A stretch of DNA of 64,000 nucleotides from an uncultured Marinomonas sp. (GTDB lineage Bacteria; Pseudomonadota; Gammaproteobacteria; Pseudomonadales; Marinomonadaceae), in contig CANLRQ010000006.1 of the NCBI GenBank assembly GCA_947493575.1, positions 62,001 to 126,000 on the forward strand. Reading direction: 5' to 3'. Positions 43,713 to 53,404 of this stretch are shown one piece after another. Made by a program: the position numbers and the translations under genes. Position 1 is the first letter of the stretch; each line of letters starts with the position of its first letter. The notes beneath the pieces are model-generated. The model ran no database searches. It was not told the origin of the DNA and worked only from the letters and a program-made list of their open reading frames with translations.

Positions 43713-44345
43713 TTATATTTCTCGTTTCAACAATATATCGTCAATTAAGCCGTATTCTTTAGCAGCTTCAGGATCCATAAAGTTATCACGATCTGTATCA
43801 TTAGCCACTTCATCGATTGGCTTGCCAGTATGAAACGAGATAATTTCATTTAACTTGTGTTTAATTTTAATAATTTCACGAGTGTGGATTTCAATATCAG
43901 AAGCTTGTCCTTGATAGCCACCCAATGGTTGATGAATCATTACTCGAGAATTGGGCAAACAGTAACGTTTACCAGCCGCACCAGCAGTTAGCAATAAAGC
44001 CCCCATACTTGCAGCCTGACCAATACACATAGTACTAACATCCGGTTTTATAAATTGCATTGTGTCATAAATTGACATGCCTGCCGTTACAGAACCACCC
44101 GGGGAGTTGATGTACAAATGAATATCTTTATCAGGGTTTTCTGACTCTAAGAACAACAATTGAGCCACAACCAAGTTAGCCATGTGATCTTCAACTGGGC
44201 CAACTAAAAAAATCACTCTTTCTTTTAATAGTCGAGAATAAATATCAAAAGATCTTTCACCACGAGCCGTTTGCTCAATAACCATTGGAACAAGCCCAGC
44301 GCTCGTAATTGCAACTGGCCCAGTAGTCGGGTTTGTTAAATTCAT
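43713..44345 (-). CDS. clpP: ClpP, proteolytic subunit
   Basis: A 210-residue serine protease that forms the two-ring chamber of ClpXP. The catalytic triad is Ser113 ([11 protein letters not shown]), His138 ([10 protein letters not shown]) and probably Asp187 (TDRDNFM). The usual short N-terminal propeptide region is present. The gene lies between tig and clpX; a terminator separates it from tig, so clpPX can be expressed independently. Confidence 0.97.
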   Translation of the reverse strand: MNLTNPTTGPVAITSAGLVPMVIEQTARGERSFDIYSRLLKERVIFLVGPVEDHMANLVVAQLLFLESENPDKDIHLYINSPGGSVTAGMSIYDTMQFIKPDVSTMCIGQAASMGALLLTAGAAGKRYCLPNSRVMIHQPLGGYQGQASDIEIHTREIIKIKHKLNEIISFHTGKPIDEVANDTDRDNFMDPEAAKEYGLIDDILLKREI

Positions 44346-44367
44346 ACTAATTCCTTAAAACAAAAAA

Positions 44368-44393
44368 GCCGACACAGTAATTACTATGTCGGC
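44368..44393 (-). terminator. Terminator between tig and clpP
   Basis: GCCGACA and TGTCGGC flank an inner AGTAATTACT palindrome. TTTTTTGTTTT follows in the minus direction. It is a strong intrinsic terminator for tig; some read-through into clpPX is likely. Confidence 0.8.
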
Positions 44394-44418
44394 CTTAAAT
44401 CGAAATATAAGAGTTAAC

Positions 44419-45753
44419 TTATGCTTCTTCGCTTTCTTCTACTTCAGGAGTAGCTTCAGCTTTCGGCTTAATAGCATCTTCATACCCTAAAGTTACCTCA
44501 GTAACTTGGGCTGATTCAAGCAGTTTATCAACAACCTGCTCTTCAAGTACAGCAGATTGAATTTGAGCTAGACGTTCTTTATCTTTTAAGTAGAAGTCAA
44601 CAACCTGTTGAGGCTCTTGATAAGCTTGAGCCATTTCTTCTAAGAAAGATTGAACACGATCATTTTCAACTTTTATGTCATTTTGCTTAATGACTTCAGA
44701 AATCAAAAGACCTAACTGAGCACGCTTAGTCGCTTCATCTTGAAATAACTCAGCAGGCAATTGAGAAGAATCAAAGCCTTGACCTCCAAATTGCTGTGCA
44801 GCTTGCTCACGTAACCCATCAACTTCTTGGGATACCAATGCAGAAGGTACTTCAACTGGATTATTTGCTAACAAACCATCAAACAACGCACTCTTTAGTT
44901 TTGCTTTAACAGCTTGATTTAGCTCACGCTCCATGTTCTTAGTAACTTCAACACGTAATGCGTCAACAGTTGCTTCAGCTAAACCAAATTTTTCAACAAA
45001 TGCATCATCTAATTCTGGAATAGATTGTTCAGCAACTTCTGAAACAGTAATAACAAATTTAGCTTCTTTACCCTTCAAAGCTTCCGCTTGATAGTCTTCA
45101 GGAAAAGTCACCATAACATCACGTGATTCACCAGCTTTCATACCAACAATACCAGTTTCAAAACCAGGTATCATAGTATTAGAACCAAGAACCAATTTAT
45201 GATCCTTTGCTTCACCGCCTTCAAATGCTTCATCACCAATGTAACCAACAAAATCGATTGTCGCTTGATCGCCATCAGCAGCTTCGCGTTCAACAGCAAC
45301 CCAATCAGCATTTTGTTTACGTAAAGTTTCAAGCATTGTGTCAACATCTGCAGGAGTTACTTCAGATAGAACACGTTCTACAGAAATGTTTGCAGAATCA
45401 GCTAATTCAATTACAGGATAAACTTCAACTTTCGCAACGAATTCTAAATCTACACCTTCGTCCATAGACTTAGGTTCAATCGCTGGCATACCTGCAGGTT
45501 GTAATTCTTCTTTTTGAACAGCTTCTACATATGCATCACGCATAACTTGTTCAATAGCTTCTAAGCGAATGCCTTGGCCGTAACGTTTTTTTACAACATT
45601 AAGAGGCACCTTACCTTGACGAAAGCCGTCAATACGAACAGTTTTAGCCGTTTTAGCGACTTCAGAACTTACTTTATCATCAATACGAGCAGCAGGAACT
45701 GTTATAGTAATTACACGCTCAATTGCAGATGTTGCTTCTACAGAAACTTGCAT
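44419..45753 (-). CDS. tig: Trigger factor
   Basis: A 444-residue ribosome-associated chaperone. The N-terminal ribosome-binding domain has the FRQGKVPLNVVKKRYG signature. The FKBP-type peptidyl-prolyl isomerase domain spans about residues 160-245 (ATIDFVGYIGDEAFEGGEAK, VTFPEDYQAEALKGKEAKF). The C-terminal helical cradle ends in an acidic tail (PEVEESEEA). It is the first gene of the tig-clpP-clpX-lon block. Confidence 0.97.
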   Translation of the reverse strand: MQVSVEATSAIERVITITVPAARIDDKVSSEVAKTAKTVRIDGFRQGKVPLNVVKKRYGQGIRLEAIEQVMRDAYVEAVQKEELQPAGMPAIEPKSMDEGVDLEFVAKVEVYPVIELADSANISVERVLSEVTPADVDTMLETLRKQNADWVAVEREAADGDQATIDFVGYIGDEAFEGGEAKDHKLVLGSNTMIPGFETGIVGMKAGESRDVMVTFPEDYQAEALKGKEAKFVITVSEVAEQSIPELDDAFVEKFGLAEATVDALRVEVTKNMERELNQAVKAKLKSALFDGLLANNPVEVPSALVSQEVDGLREQAAQQFGGQGFDSSQLPAELFQDEATKRAQLGLLISEVIKQNDIKVENDRVQSFLEEMAQAYQEPQQVVDFYLKDKERLAQIQSAVLEEQVVDKLLESAQVTEVTLGYEDAIKPKAEATPEVEESEEA

Positions 45754-45874
45754 AAAACTTCCCTTCAGGAATTTGCCTTAATAATGTTGATTTTAAAACA
45801 TGCAGTAATGTTGTGCATTCACTCTTTAAATAATCAACAAGACTTTGAATTAAATAATTAAAGTAACAAGAGAA

Positions 45875-45951
45875 TGGCACGCCTGAAGGGATTCGAACCC
45901 CTGACCGTCCGCTTAGAAGGCGGATGCTCTATCCAACTGAGCTACAGGCGC
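45875..45951 (-). tRNA. tRNA-Arg (TCT)
   Basis: A 77-base tRNA, 5' GCGCCTGTAGCTCAGTTGGA, with anticodon loop CTTCTAA giving TCT, which reads AGA and AGG. The T arm is AGGGGTTCGAATCCCTT. The acceptor stem closes with a G-U pair at position 1, and CCA is encoded. Confidence 0.96.
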
Positions 45952-46024
45952 TTTAACTCATTACTGTTTCGTGGTGCGCTATTATATGGAAGGAAAATCA
46001 TTCGTCAACAAAATGATTTAAAAA

Positions 46025-46042
46025 AGCCCAGAATTCTGGGCT
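46025..46042. terminator. Terminator-like palindrome upstream of tRNA-Arg and yihY
   Basis: A perfect 18-bp palindrome, AGCCCAGAATTCTGGGCT. A U-run tail lies on the minus side (TTTTTTAAATC). It sits between divergent genes, so there is no obvious transcript for it to end, except antisense RNA from the yihY region. Confidence 0.5.
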
Positions 46043-46135
46043 AAAATGATTTTTTATTTCAAAGGAACCGAAAAGGGATCAAAAAACGATCAATCACCAA
46101 ATGTCAGTCAAAAAAATCACAAAAGGAACGAGGGA

Positions 46136-46309
46136 ATGCTAACAAAAACCTCTACATCCAGCAACCAGTTAGCACCAAAAGAAAGCAATTTTCCAAAGCA
46201 AGCCCTTAAATACAACATTTTATCGTTAGAGCATGCTTACAACTTACAAGAGATCAAAGTTCGGGTATCATTTATCTACCACTATCTTTTAAAACAGGAT
46301 TTGTTTTGA
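46136..46309 (+). CDS. Possible small leader gene of yihY, 57 residues
   Basis: An open frame with ATG 46136 and AAGGA eight bases upstream; the frame itself is open from 46046. Its stop overlaps the yihY TTG start as TTGA. The product (MLTKTSTSSNQLAPKESNFP..., ending in LLKQDLF) matches no family I recognise. It may serve only to couple translation into yihY. Protein-level reality is uncertain. Confidence 0.3.
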   Translation: MLTKTSTSSNQLAPKESNFPKQALKYNILSLEHAYNLQEIKVRVSFIYHYLLKQDLF

Positions 46310-47145
46310 GCATTCAATTTGCTGTAAATTTTACAAAAAGCCATTTCAATATTGTTTATCAATGCTATAAAGAAAGTAATTCCAATTTAAGAGCTGCACA
46401 GTTAACACTAGCAAGCTTATTAGCAGCCGTGCCTATAATCACTATTATTCTTGGTATTTTAGGCTTTACACCAGCTCTACAAGAAATGCAGACGACATTA
46501 TTGCAACTTATTGAAACTCATCTTGCCCCAGGAACAAGTGAAGATGTACTCCCTTACCTAATAAGGTTTTCCGAACAAGCTCGTAGCCTCCCACTTGCTG
46601 GGTTGGTCATGCTAATACTCACGGCCTTACTGTTACTCAATAGCTTTGAAATTGCAGTTCAAGAAGTTTGGAAAATATCGACTCTAAGAAATATACGGGA
46701 AAGACTGCTTACTTATTGGGCAATTTTAACTCTAGGACCTATTTTATTAGCTGCATCCTTAAGCATATATGGAGCCTTACTTACCTTTAGATGGCAAGGC
46801 ATTGCAATTGGTGAATTCACCGCGCATTTGGTGGGGTTTAGTAGTTTTATACTTTATTTTATCATGCTCTTTACGTTGAACTATTTATCACCGAATGCCC
46901 CAGTCAAAGCCAAACTCGCTGCAATAGCTGCACTTTTTGCAACAATTGCACTGTCTTTACTAAACACTCTTTTCTCTTCTTTTGCCCAACTCTTTGCCAA
47001 TTATCAGGTTGTTTATGGCGCTTTTGCTGCATTGCCTACATTAATTGTGTGGCTACAACTCAGTTGGCATATAATTCTCATTTCGACTTGTTTGTGCGCA
47101 AGCCTTCATCACAGTCAAATACAAACTAAGACAGTTAACACTTAA
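46306..47145 (+). CDS. YihY/BrkB family membrane protein
   Basis: A 279-residue inner membrane protein with about six transmembrane segments, of the YihY family (once annotated RNase BN). Marks are the N-terminal RAAQLTLASLLAAVPIITII, then LLNSFEIAVQEVWKI, LTYWAILTLGPILLAASL and the C-terminal ALPTLIVWLQLSWHIILI. The function is unproven; BrkB of Bordetella was linked to serum resistance. The start is TTG at 46306, with AGGA seven bases upstream; no ATG fits the family N-terminus. The hpt-like gene follows after 16 bp. Confidence 0.85.
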   Translation: MSIQFAVNFTKSHFNIVYQCYKESNSNLRAAQLTLASLLAAVPIITIILGILGFTPALQEMQTTLLQLIETHLAPGTSEDVLPYLIRFSEQARSLPLAGLVMLILTALLLLNSFEIAVQEVWKISTLRNIRERLLTYWAILTLGPILLAASLSIYGALLTFRWQGIAIGEFTAHLVGFSSFILYFIMLFTLNYLSPNAPVKAKLAAIAALFATIALSLLNTLFSSFAQLFANYQVVYGAFAALPTLIVWLQLSWHIILISTCLCASLHHSQIQTKTVNT

Positions 47146-47161
47146 CTATTGGATATATAAA

Positions 47162-47716
47162 ATGAACCCAAAAATTAACGAGCTTAATACTCTACTTTCC
47201 GAAGCTGACTGCTTGGTCAACACAGAAGAATTGCATGCCGTTTTAGACACGATGGCCGCACAAATCACAAAAGATTTAAGTGATAAAATTCCCATAGTAA
47301 TATGCGTGATGAATGGCGGCCTAATCCCATCAGCTGCGCTTTTAGAGCGACTTCACTTTCCTTTAGAGCTTGATTACATACATGCAACTCGCTATGGAAT
47401 GGAGACTGAGGGTGACGCTCTTAAATGGCTTAGCTACCCTCAATCAAGTCTAGAAGGAAGAGACGTACTGGTTATAGACGACATTTTTGATCAAGGACAC
47501 ACTCTTCTTGCAATTAAAGATTGGTTTAATGACCAAGGAGCTCAAAACGTTTATACAGCCACAGTCATAAATAAGCTTCACGACCGCAAAGTCGAGAGTA
47601 TGAAGCCTGATTACATTGGAATTGACGTAGTAGATAGATTTTTATTTGGCTATGGAATGGATTACAAAGGCTTTTTCCGAAACCTTCCAGGGATTTATGC
47701 AGTAAAAGGAAGTTAA
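47162..47716 (+). CDS. Hypoxanthine-guanine phosphoribosyltransferase
   Basis: A 184-residue purine salvage enzyme that makes IMP or GMP from free base and PRPP. The PRPP-binding loop is VLVIDDIFDQGHTL (about residues 100-113). VICVMNGGLIPSA is the pyrophosphate loop, and the hood includes YIGIDVVDRFLFGYGMD with base-contacting residues. It belongs to the Pseudomonas-type group rather than close E. coli Hpt. It is probably co-transcribed with yihY. The stop codon lies inside the left end of a family B repeat. Confidence 0.92.
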   Translation: MNPKINELNTLLSEADCLVNTEELHAVLDTMAAQITKDLSDKIPIVICVMNGGLIPSAALLERLHFPLELDYIHATRYGMETEGDALKWLSYPQSSLEGRDVLVIDDIFDQGHTLLAIKDWFNDQGAQNVYTATVINKLHDRKVESMKPDYIGIDVVDRFLFGYGMDYKGFFRNLPGIYAVKGS

Positions 47717-47995
47717 GGAAGGTGCGAAAAAGTCTACTAAGCCTCAGTCTTTCAGAGAAACCGTCAAATAAGGCACGATTCTGCAGGAATGTTCATACCT
47801 TTCAAAGAGTCGTAACGCAATATGACGTTTTCTCTGGAAGACCCACAGGACATGGTCTAAAAGCCTGTATTCTTTGTTGAGCATCTCGACAATAAGCCAG
47901 GACAATAGGCCCGCTATTCCCATTCGATACTCGCCTCGAATAGCAGGCTTTTATCCACATGCTGCGGCAAGAGGACTTGTTCTCATCTTCCTTAA
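47713..47995 (+). repeat. Family B repeat, copy B5 (long form)
   Basis: 283 bp, with ends TTAAGGAAGGTGCGAAAAAG and GTTCTCATCTTCCTTAA. Compared with B2 it has about 130 extra bases between AGCCTCAGTCTTT and GTTGAGCATCTCGA. That insert begins with an inverted pair of its own (CAGAGAAACCGTCA and TGACGTTTTCTCTG). It contains a perfect TTATCCACA (47951-47959). The flanks GGAAG and GAAAG match at four of five bases. Confidence 0.75.
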
Positions 47996-48010
47996 GAAAG
48001 GCGCTAATAA

Positions 48011-48053
48011 AAAACCCCCAGCAAATGGAAGACCAAAATACTGGGGGTATTTT
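48011..48053. terminator. Bidirectional terminator, hpt-like gene / sthA
   Basis: AAAACCCCCAG and CTGGGGGTATTTT pair around a 19-base loop. It has a T-rich tail on both strands and lies between convergent genes. Confidence 0.78.
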
Positions 48054-48082
48054 AAAACAATCTTGTTCTTTGTTTGAAAGAA

Positions 48083-49477
48083 CTAAAACACTCTATTATA
48101 ACCATTTAATGCAGCAACCCTGTAAGCTTCTGCCATGGTAGGATAGTTAAATGTTGTGTTTAAGAAATACTTAACTGTATTCAACTCACCTGGTTGCTTC
48201 ATAATCGCTTGACCGATATGGACAATCTCAGAAGCTTGGTCACCAAAGCAATGAATCCCAAGCAGCTCCAAAGTCTCTCGATGGAATAGTAACTTCAACA
48301 TACCTACAGGTTCACCTGTGATTTGCGCACGAGCAGTATGCTTGAAAAAGGCCCTACCCACTTCATATGGTACTTTTTCCGCTGTTAATTCCGCCTCAGT
48401 TTTACCTACAGAGCTAATTTCAGGAATAGTATATATCCCAGTAGGAACTTCATGAATAAAGCGTCCACCGTCTAAACCATACATGTTAGCAGCAACAGCG
48501 CGACCTTGATCATACGCGGCACTTGCCAAACTTGGCCAGCCAATCACATCACCGGCCGCGTACACATTCTCAACAGCTGTTTGGTAAGTTTCTTGAACAG
48601 CTAACTGACCTCGACTGTTTGCCTCTAGCCCAATTGCTTCCAGATTTAGACTGTCTGTATTTCCAGAGCGTCCGTTACAGAATAAGAATGCATCAGCTCT
48701 AAGTTTCTTACCAGAGTTCATATGCACAACTACACCGCGCTCTGTTACTTCAACCTTTTCATATGATTCATTATGGCGAATTAATACCCCACTGTCTCGC
48801 AAATGATAACTAAGCGCATCGGTTATCTCATCATCTAAGAAACTCAACAGTTTTTTCCCAGGATTAATTAACTCAACCCTGACACCCAAACCACAAAAGA
48901 TAGAAGCATATTCACTACCAATTACACCTGCCCCATAAATGATTAAAGATCGAGGAGTGTGATTTAGGCGAAGAATAGTATCTGAGCAGTAAATTCTTGG
49001 GTGAGTAAAATCAATATCAACCGGACGATAAGGCCTTGAACCCGTAGCAATAACAAACTTATCCGCCACTAACAGCTCAGGCCCCTTTTCATAAGTATTC
49101 ACCTCAACAGTATTAGCATCTTTAAATTTGCCTTTACCAAAATAAATATCAATACGGTTACGAGCATAATACTCAGTTCTGCCCATTACCTGCTTATCGA
49201 TTACTTTATTTGCGTGAGTTAATACCTTAGGGAAAGAAAACCAACGAGGTTCACCGATGTCACGGAACATAGGATTTGTATTGAAAGCAATAATTTCTTT
49301 TACCGCGTGCCTAAGTGCTTTCGATGGTATTGTACCTAAATGAGTACAACTCCCACCAACACGTTCACTCGCTTCGATAACAGCTACTTTTTTGCCTGCT
49401 TTGGCTGCATTCATTGCAGCACCTTCTCCAGCTGGCCCAGTACCCAATACTACGACATCATAATGTCTCGTCGTCAT
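48083..49477 (-). CDS. sthA: Soluble pyridine nucleotide transhydrogenase
   Basis: A 464-residue flavoprotein that transfers hydride between NADPH and NAD+ in the cytoplasm. The FAD site is [20 protein letters not shown]. The position of the redox disulfide reads [18 protein letters not shown], keeping one cysteine and replacing the other with threonine, as in E. coli SthA and unlike lipoamide dehydrogenase. The NAD(P) motif is [16 protein letters not shown]. The C-terminal dimer domain is complete. AAAAGGGGGG is a strong ribosome site. It lies 34 bp after nqrM on the same strand. Confidence 0.95.
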   Translation of the reverse strand: MTTRHYDVVVLGTGPAGEGAAMNAAKAGKKVAVIEASERVGGSCTHLGTIPSKALRHAVKEIIAFNTNPMFRDIGEPRWFSFPKVLTHANKVIDKQVMGRTEYYARNRIDIYFGKGKFKDANTVEVNTYEKGPELLVADKFVIATGSRPYRPVDIDFTHPRIYCSDTILRLNHTPRSLIIYGAGVIGSEYASIFCGLGVRVELINPGKKLLSFLDDEITDALSYHLRDSGVLIRHNESYEKVEVTERGVVVHMNSGKKLRADAFLFCNGRSGNTDSLNLEAIGLEANSRGQLAVQETYQTAVENVYAAGDVIGWPSLASAAYDQGRAVAANMYGLDGGRFIHEVPTGIYTIPEISSVGKTEAELTAEKVPYEVGRAFFKHTARAQITGEPVGMLKLLFHRETLELLGIHCFGDQASEIVHIGQAIMKQPGELNTVKYFLNTTFNYPTMAEAYRVAALNGYNRVF

Positions 49478-49511
49478 AATCCCCCCTTTTAATGCGAATT
49501 ATAATTATTAA

Positions 49512-49745
49512 TTATTTAGATGCGTCATAAAACTGATCATCTGCTTTTATAGAGTCTGCAGTTCTTTCATTTTCTTCGTCACACTTGCCTTTATCACCAC
49601 CACAGATATCACAAGCAACTTCCATTCCTAAAGCACTCATACCACCGCATGATCCTGATATAGGCTTTCTTCCCATCAAAACACCAACCGCCATAGCAGC
49701 CACTAGAAGCAACATGACACCAAATGCCAAAACAATTGTTAACAT
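49512..49745 (-). CDS. nqrM: Na+-NQR maturation protein NqrM
   Basis: A 77-residue protein with one N-terminal transmembrane helix (residues 3-25) and a cysteine-rich stretch, SGSCGGMSALGMEVACDICG, followed by GKCDEEN. The conserved cysteines are needed in this family for insertion of the membrane iron centre shared by NqrD and NqrE. It lies 30 bp after apbE in the same direction, completing the nqr locus. AGGAG gives the ribosome site. Confidence 0.93.
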   Translation of the reverse strand: MLTIVLAFGVMLLLVAAMAVGVLMGRKPISGSCGGMSALGMEVACDICGGDKGKCDEENERTADSIKADDQFYDASK

Positions 49746-49775
49746 AACAAACTCCTATCTATTAAATTTCGAAAT

Positions 49776-50801
49776 CTATTGGATGCGATTTTTAAAATAA
49801 GGTTCAAAAGCGGTTGAAACACGCTCTTCATATCCAAAATCTTGTTTTACAAGTAGATAAGCCGCAATACCATTTTCTTCAGCAAAAGCCATCCCTTTAT
49901 CAGGACCTAATACCGTAATTGCCGTCGCCAAACCATCCGCCATAACCGCTGACTTATCAATAATACTAACAGAAACCAGCTTATGAGTTATAGGTCGACC
50001 AGTAACTGGATCTATAATATGGGAGTAACGAACTCCTCTTTTCTCAAAATAATTACGATAATCCCCAGACGTCGCAACAGCAACATCCGTGATACCTATA
50101 ACGGCTTGAACAATATTATGACCGCCCGCTGGACTTTCAATTGCGATCTTCCAAGACTCTCCGTCATCTTTTACGCCTTTGGTGCGAATTTCTCCACCCA
50201 CTTCTATTAGGTAACTTTGAATACCATTTTCTTCAAGCTTATTGGCTATTGCATCCACTCCAAACCCCTTGGCGATTGAAGAAAGATCAACATAAATATC
50301 ATTCTCTTTAGAAAGCTTATTACCCTCCAAATTCAAATATTGATAACCAACCTTTTGCTTTGCTGCATTGATTTCCGCATCTGAAGGAGGTTCATCTCTC
50401 CCTTTTTTAGGACCAAACCCCCAAAGGTTCGCCAAAGGCCCGATTGTTACATCGTAATACCCCTCTGTCATTGAACTGATAAGTAGGGCTTTATCGACAA
50501 CATGAGCGAATTCTGCAGAAATTTCCTTACTTGATCCACTTGGCATCTTGTTAAACAAAGAAATTTCTGATGATGGGTCGTATGTAGACATCAGTTTATT
50601 TATGTGGAGCAATACAGAGTCAACAGCACTTTTTAATACTTGAACATCACTACCGTTATCTACAGTATAAAATTTAACTGTATAAGTAGTTCCCATAGTT
50701 GGTCCGGAAAAACTCACCAGCTTAGGAGAAAAAGACAATCCTTTAATTATTATTAAAATAACAACTAATAAAGCAAAAACTAAAAGTATTTTTTTACGCA
50801 T
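49776..50801 (-). CDS. apbE: FAD:protein FMN transferase
   Basis: A 341-residue enzyme that attaches FMN covalently to threonine in the SGAT motifs of NqrB and NqrC. One N-terminal membrane anchor (residues 4-24) is present and there is no lipobox cysteine. Family motifs are GPTMGTTYTVKFY, SEISLFNKM, DLSSIAKGFGVDAIANKL, EVGGEIRTKG and DPVTGRPI near the C-terminal part. It follows nqrF but is set apart by a strong terminator, so partial read-through or a separate promoter drives it together with nqrM. Confidence 0.95.
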   Translation of the reverse strand: MRKKILLVFALLVVILIIIKGLSFSPKLVSFSGPTMGTTYTVKFYTVDNGSDVQVLKSAVDSVLLHINKLMSTYDPSSEISLFNKMPSGSSKEISAEFAHVVDKALLISSMTEGYYDVTIGPLANLWGFGPKKGRDEPPSDAEINAAKQKVGYQYLNLEGNKLSKENDIYVDLSSIAKGFGVDAIANKLEENGIQSYLIEVGGEIRTKGVKDDGESWKIAIESPAGGHNIVQAVIGITDVAVATSGDYRNYFEKRGVRYSHIIDPVTGRPITHKLVSVSIIDKSAVMADGLATAITVLGPDKGMAFAEENGIAAYLLVKQDFGYEERVSTAFEPYFKNRIQ

Positions 50802-50817
50802 ATATACTCATACATAA

Positions 50818-50850
50818 AAATAAAACCCCACTCAAAGTGGGGTTTTATTT
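50818..50850 (-). terminator. Terminator between nqrF and apbE
   Basis: A perfect 15-bp stem, AAATAAAACCCCACT and AGTGGGGTTTTATTT, with a CAA loop. It is very strong and effectively palindromic, and may set a lower level of apbE-nqrM relative to nqrA-F. Confidence 0.85.
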
Positions 50851-50861
50851 AGATCAACAAA

Positions 50862-52088
50862 CTAGCCACCAAAATCATCAAGTAGAATATTTTCATCTTC
50901 TACACCGAGATCTTGCAGCATTTTCACAACAGCTTGGTTCATCATTGGAGGTCCACACATATAGAACTCACAATCTTCTGGCGCTGGATGATCTTTCAAA
51001 TAGTTCTCATACAAAACATTATGAATGAATCCAGTATAACCCTCCCAATTGTCTTCTGGTTGTGGATCAGAAAGAGCCAAATGCCACTTGAAGTTCTCGT
51101 TTTCTGCCTGAAGTGTATCGTACTCATCATCATAGAATGATTCACGCAAACTACGAGCACCATACCAAAAACTCATTTTACGAGTTGATTTCAAACGCTT
51201 CAGCTGATCGAAGATATGAGAACGCATTGGAGCCATACCAGCACCACCACCGATAAAGACCATTTCTGCATCAGTATCTTTAGCAAAAAACTCACCAAAT
51301 GGGCCGTAAACTTTAATCGTATCGCCAGGCTTCAAGCTAAATACATAAGATGACATTTGACCAGGAGGTAGATCATCTTTACCCGGTGGAGGTGAAGCAA
51401 TACGAATATTAAACTTCACAAGACCACGCTCTTCAGGATAGTTAGCCATAGAATAAGCTCGAATAATCGGCTCAGAAACTACAGATGTAAACTTCCAAAG
51501 ATTAAACTTATCCCAATCACCACGATAATCTTCTTCAATATCAAAGTCTTTATAGTGGACTGTATGAACAGGGGCTTCAAGCTGAACATAACCTCCAGCG
51601 CGGAAGTTAACGTTCTCCCCTTCAGGTAGCTTCAAAGTAAGCTCTTTGATGAAGGTTGCTACATTTGGATTAGACTCAACAGTACAATCCCAAGCTTTAA
51701 CCCCAAATACTTCTTCTGGAACTTCTACATGCATATCTTGCTTAACAGCAACTTGACAAGATAAACGATAACCTTCTTTCTCTTCTCGGCGAGTAAAGTG
51801 AGACTCTTCAGTAGATAGCATAGAACCACCACCACTACTAACAATACACTTACACTGGGCACATGTACCACCGCCACCACAAGCAGAAGAAAGGAAAACC
51901 CCATTTTCCGCCAATGTTTGCAGCAATTTACCGCCTGCTGCAACTTTTATTTCTTTTTCGCCATTGATATGTATAGTGACGTCGCCTGTGCTCACAAGTT
52001 TTGCTCGAGCAGCCAATATAACAGCTACCAAAGCAAGTACAATCACAGTGAACATCACCACACCTAGAATAATTTCTAAGTTAAGCAT
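50862..52088 (-). CDS. nqrF: Na+-NQR subunit F
   Basis: A 408-residue electron-input subunit. An N-terminal membrane helix (4-26) is followed by a 2Fe-2S domain with ligands Cys70, Cys76, Cys79 and Cys111 ([14 protein letters not shown] and LSCQVAV). The FAD/NADH reductase module has [11 protein letters not shown] for FAD and [14 protein letters not shown] for NADH; the C-terminus is typical (LLDDFGG). It oxidises NADH and passes electrons to the iron centres and flavins of the complex. Confidence 0.97.
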   Translation of the reverse strand: MLNLEIILGVVMFTVIVLALVAVILAARAKLVSTGDVTIHINGEKEIKVAAGGKLLQTLAENGVFLSSACGGGGTCAQCKCIVSSGGGSMLSTEESHFTRREEKEGYRLSCQVAVKQDMHVEVPEEVFGVKAWDCTVESNPNVATFIKELTLKLPEGENVNFRAGGYVQLEAPVHTVHYKDFDIEEDYRGDWDKFNLWKFTSVVSEPIIRAYSMANYPEERGLVKFNIRIASPPPGKDDLPPGQMSSYVFSLKPGDTIKVYGPFGEFFAKDTDAEMVFIGGGAGMAPMRSHIFDQLKRLKSTRKMSFWYGARSLRESFYDDEYDTLQAENENFKWHLALSDPQPEDNWEGYTGFIHNVLYENYLKDHPAPEDCEFYMCGPPMMNQAVVKMLQDLGVEDENILLDDFGG

Positions 52089-52128
52089 GTTTAATAAATC
52101 CTATTCATGGTTATTCTTGATATATTGC

Positions 52129-52737
52129 TTACAACTGAACGCCAGAGAAAGACATAAAACCTAAGCTCATTAGACCAACAGTAATAAAGGTAATACCTAA
52201 ACCACGAAGGCCAGCAGGTACATCAGAATACTTCAGTTTTTCACGAATACCAGCAAGCGCAGCAATCGCAAGCGCCCAACCAATACCAGCACCAACTCCA
52301 TAAACAATACTTTCACCAAAGTTATAGTCACGCTCTACCATGAACAAAGATGCACCCATGATGGCACAATTCACGGTAATCAAAGGTAAAAAGACACCTA
52401 AAGCGTTATAAAGCGCTGGCATGTATTTGTCCAAAGTCATTTCGAGAATTTGAACCACCGCAGCAATAACCCCTATATAACTCAGCAAGCCTAAGAAACT
52501 TAAATCAACACCAGGCATTCCCGCCCAGTCTAAAGATCCATCAGCTAACAGGTTTTTATAGATCAAGTTATTCAATGGCACAGTAATAGCTAAAACAACT
52601 ACAACAGCGATACCTAAGCCAATCGCGGTCTCAACTTTTTTAGATAAAGCCAAGAAGGTACACATGCCCAAGAAGAATGCCAATGCCATATTTTCAACAA
52701 ATACAGCCTTGATAAACAAACTAATTAAATGTTCCAT
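52129..52737 (-). CDS. nqrE: Na+-NQR subunit E
   Basis: A 202-residue membrane subunit with six transmembrane helices, paralogous to NqrD in inverted topology. The iron-ligand cysteines lie in [12 protein letters not shown] and [11 protein letters not shown]. It starts on the last base of the nqrD stop (TAATG). Confidence 0.97.
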   Translation of the reverse strand: MEHLISLFIKAVFVENMALAFFLGMCTFLALSKKVETAIGLGIAVVVVLAITVPLNNLIYKNLLADGSLDWAGMPGVDLSFLGLLSYIGVIAAVVQILEMTLDKYMPALYNALGVFLPLITVNCAIMGASLFMVERDYNFGESIVYGVGAGIGWALAIAALAGIREKLKYSDVPAGLRGLGITFITVGLMSLGFMSFSGVQL

Positions 52738-53399
52738 TAATGAGCCTCCTGTACACGAGAGTTCGCTGCAATTTTAAATTCAGGCGCTTCAACTTGATCC
52801 GTTTTCCAAGCTCTAAGAGCCCAAATAACAAGACCAATTACAAAGAAAGCACTAGGTGGAAGCAACATTAAACCGTTTGGTTGATACCAACCACCGTTCT
52901 GAACAGTTTGGAAAATTTCTACACCAAACAACTTACCTGCTCCGAAAAGCTCACGGAAGAAGCCTACAATCAATAGCATTACACTGTAACCCAAACCATT
53001 ACCGATACCATCAATAAAGCTCATTCCTGGAGGGTTTTTCATTGCATACGCTTCTGCGCGCCCCATTACAATACAGTTTGTAATGATCAGACCAACAAAT
53101 ACAGAAAGCTGTTTACTGATTTCAAAAGCAAAGGCTTTTAATACCTGATCAACAACAATAACTAGGGATGCAATAACAATCATTTGAACAATGATACGAA
53201 TACTGCTTGGAATATGATTACGAATAATCGCAATAAAAAAGTTAGAGAATGCCGTTACCATTGTTAAAGCAATCGCCATAACCAAACTAACACTCATGCT
53301 ACTGGTCACAGCCAATGCTGAACAAATACCCAAAATCTGCAATGCAATTGGGTTATTATTCATTATAGGTGCAAAAAGCACCTTTCTTACTTCAGACAT
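52737..53399 (-). CDS. nqrD: Na+-NQR subunit D
   Basis: A 220-residue membrane subunit with six helices. The conserved cysteine segments [13 protein letters not shown] and [15 protein letters not shown] provide, with NqrE, the iron centre in the membrane that lies on the Na+ translocation path. It is five bases from nqrC and overlaps nqrE by one base. Confidence 0.97.
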   Translation of the reverse strand: MSEVRKVLFAPIMNNNPIALQILGICSALAVTSSMSVSLVMAIALTMVTAFSNFFIAIIRNHIPSSIRIIVQMIVIASLVIVVDQVLKAFAFEISKQLSVFVGLIITNCIVMGRAEAYAMKNPPGMSFIDGIGNGLGYSVMLLIVGFFRELFGAGKLFGVEIFQTVQNGGWYQPNGLMLLPPSAFFVIGLVIWALRAWKTDQVEAPEFKIAANSRVQEAH

Positions 53400-53404
53400 A
53401 TTTA

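Noticed and set aside
47874..48141. Short plus-strand frames of 60-67 residues downstream of the phosphoribosyltransferase gene.
   Set aside because: They are translations of the family B repeat, the terminator and the antisense 3' end of sthA.
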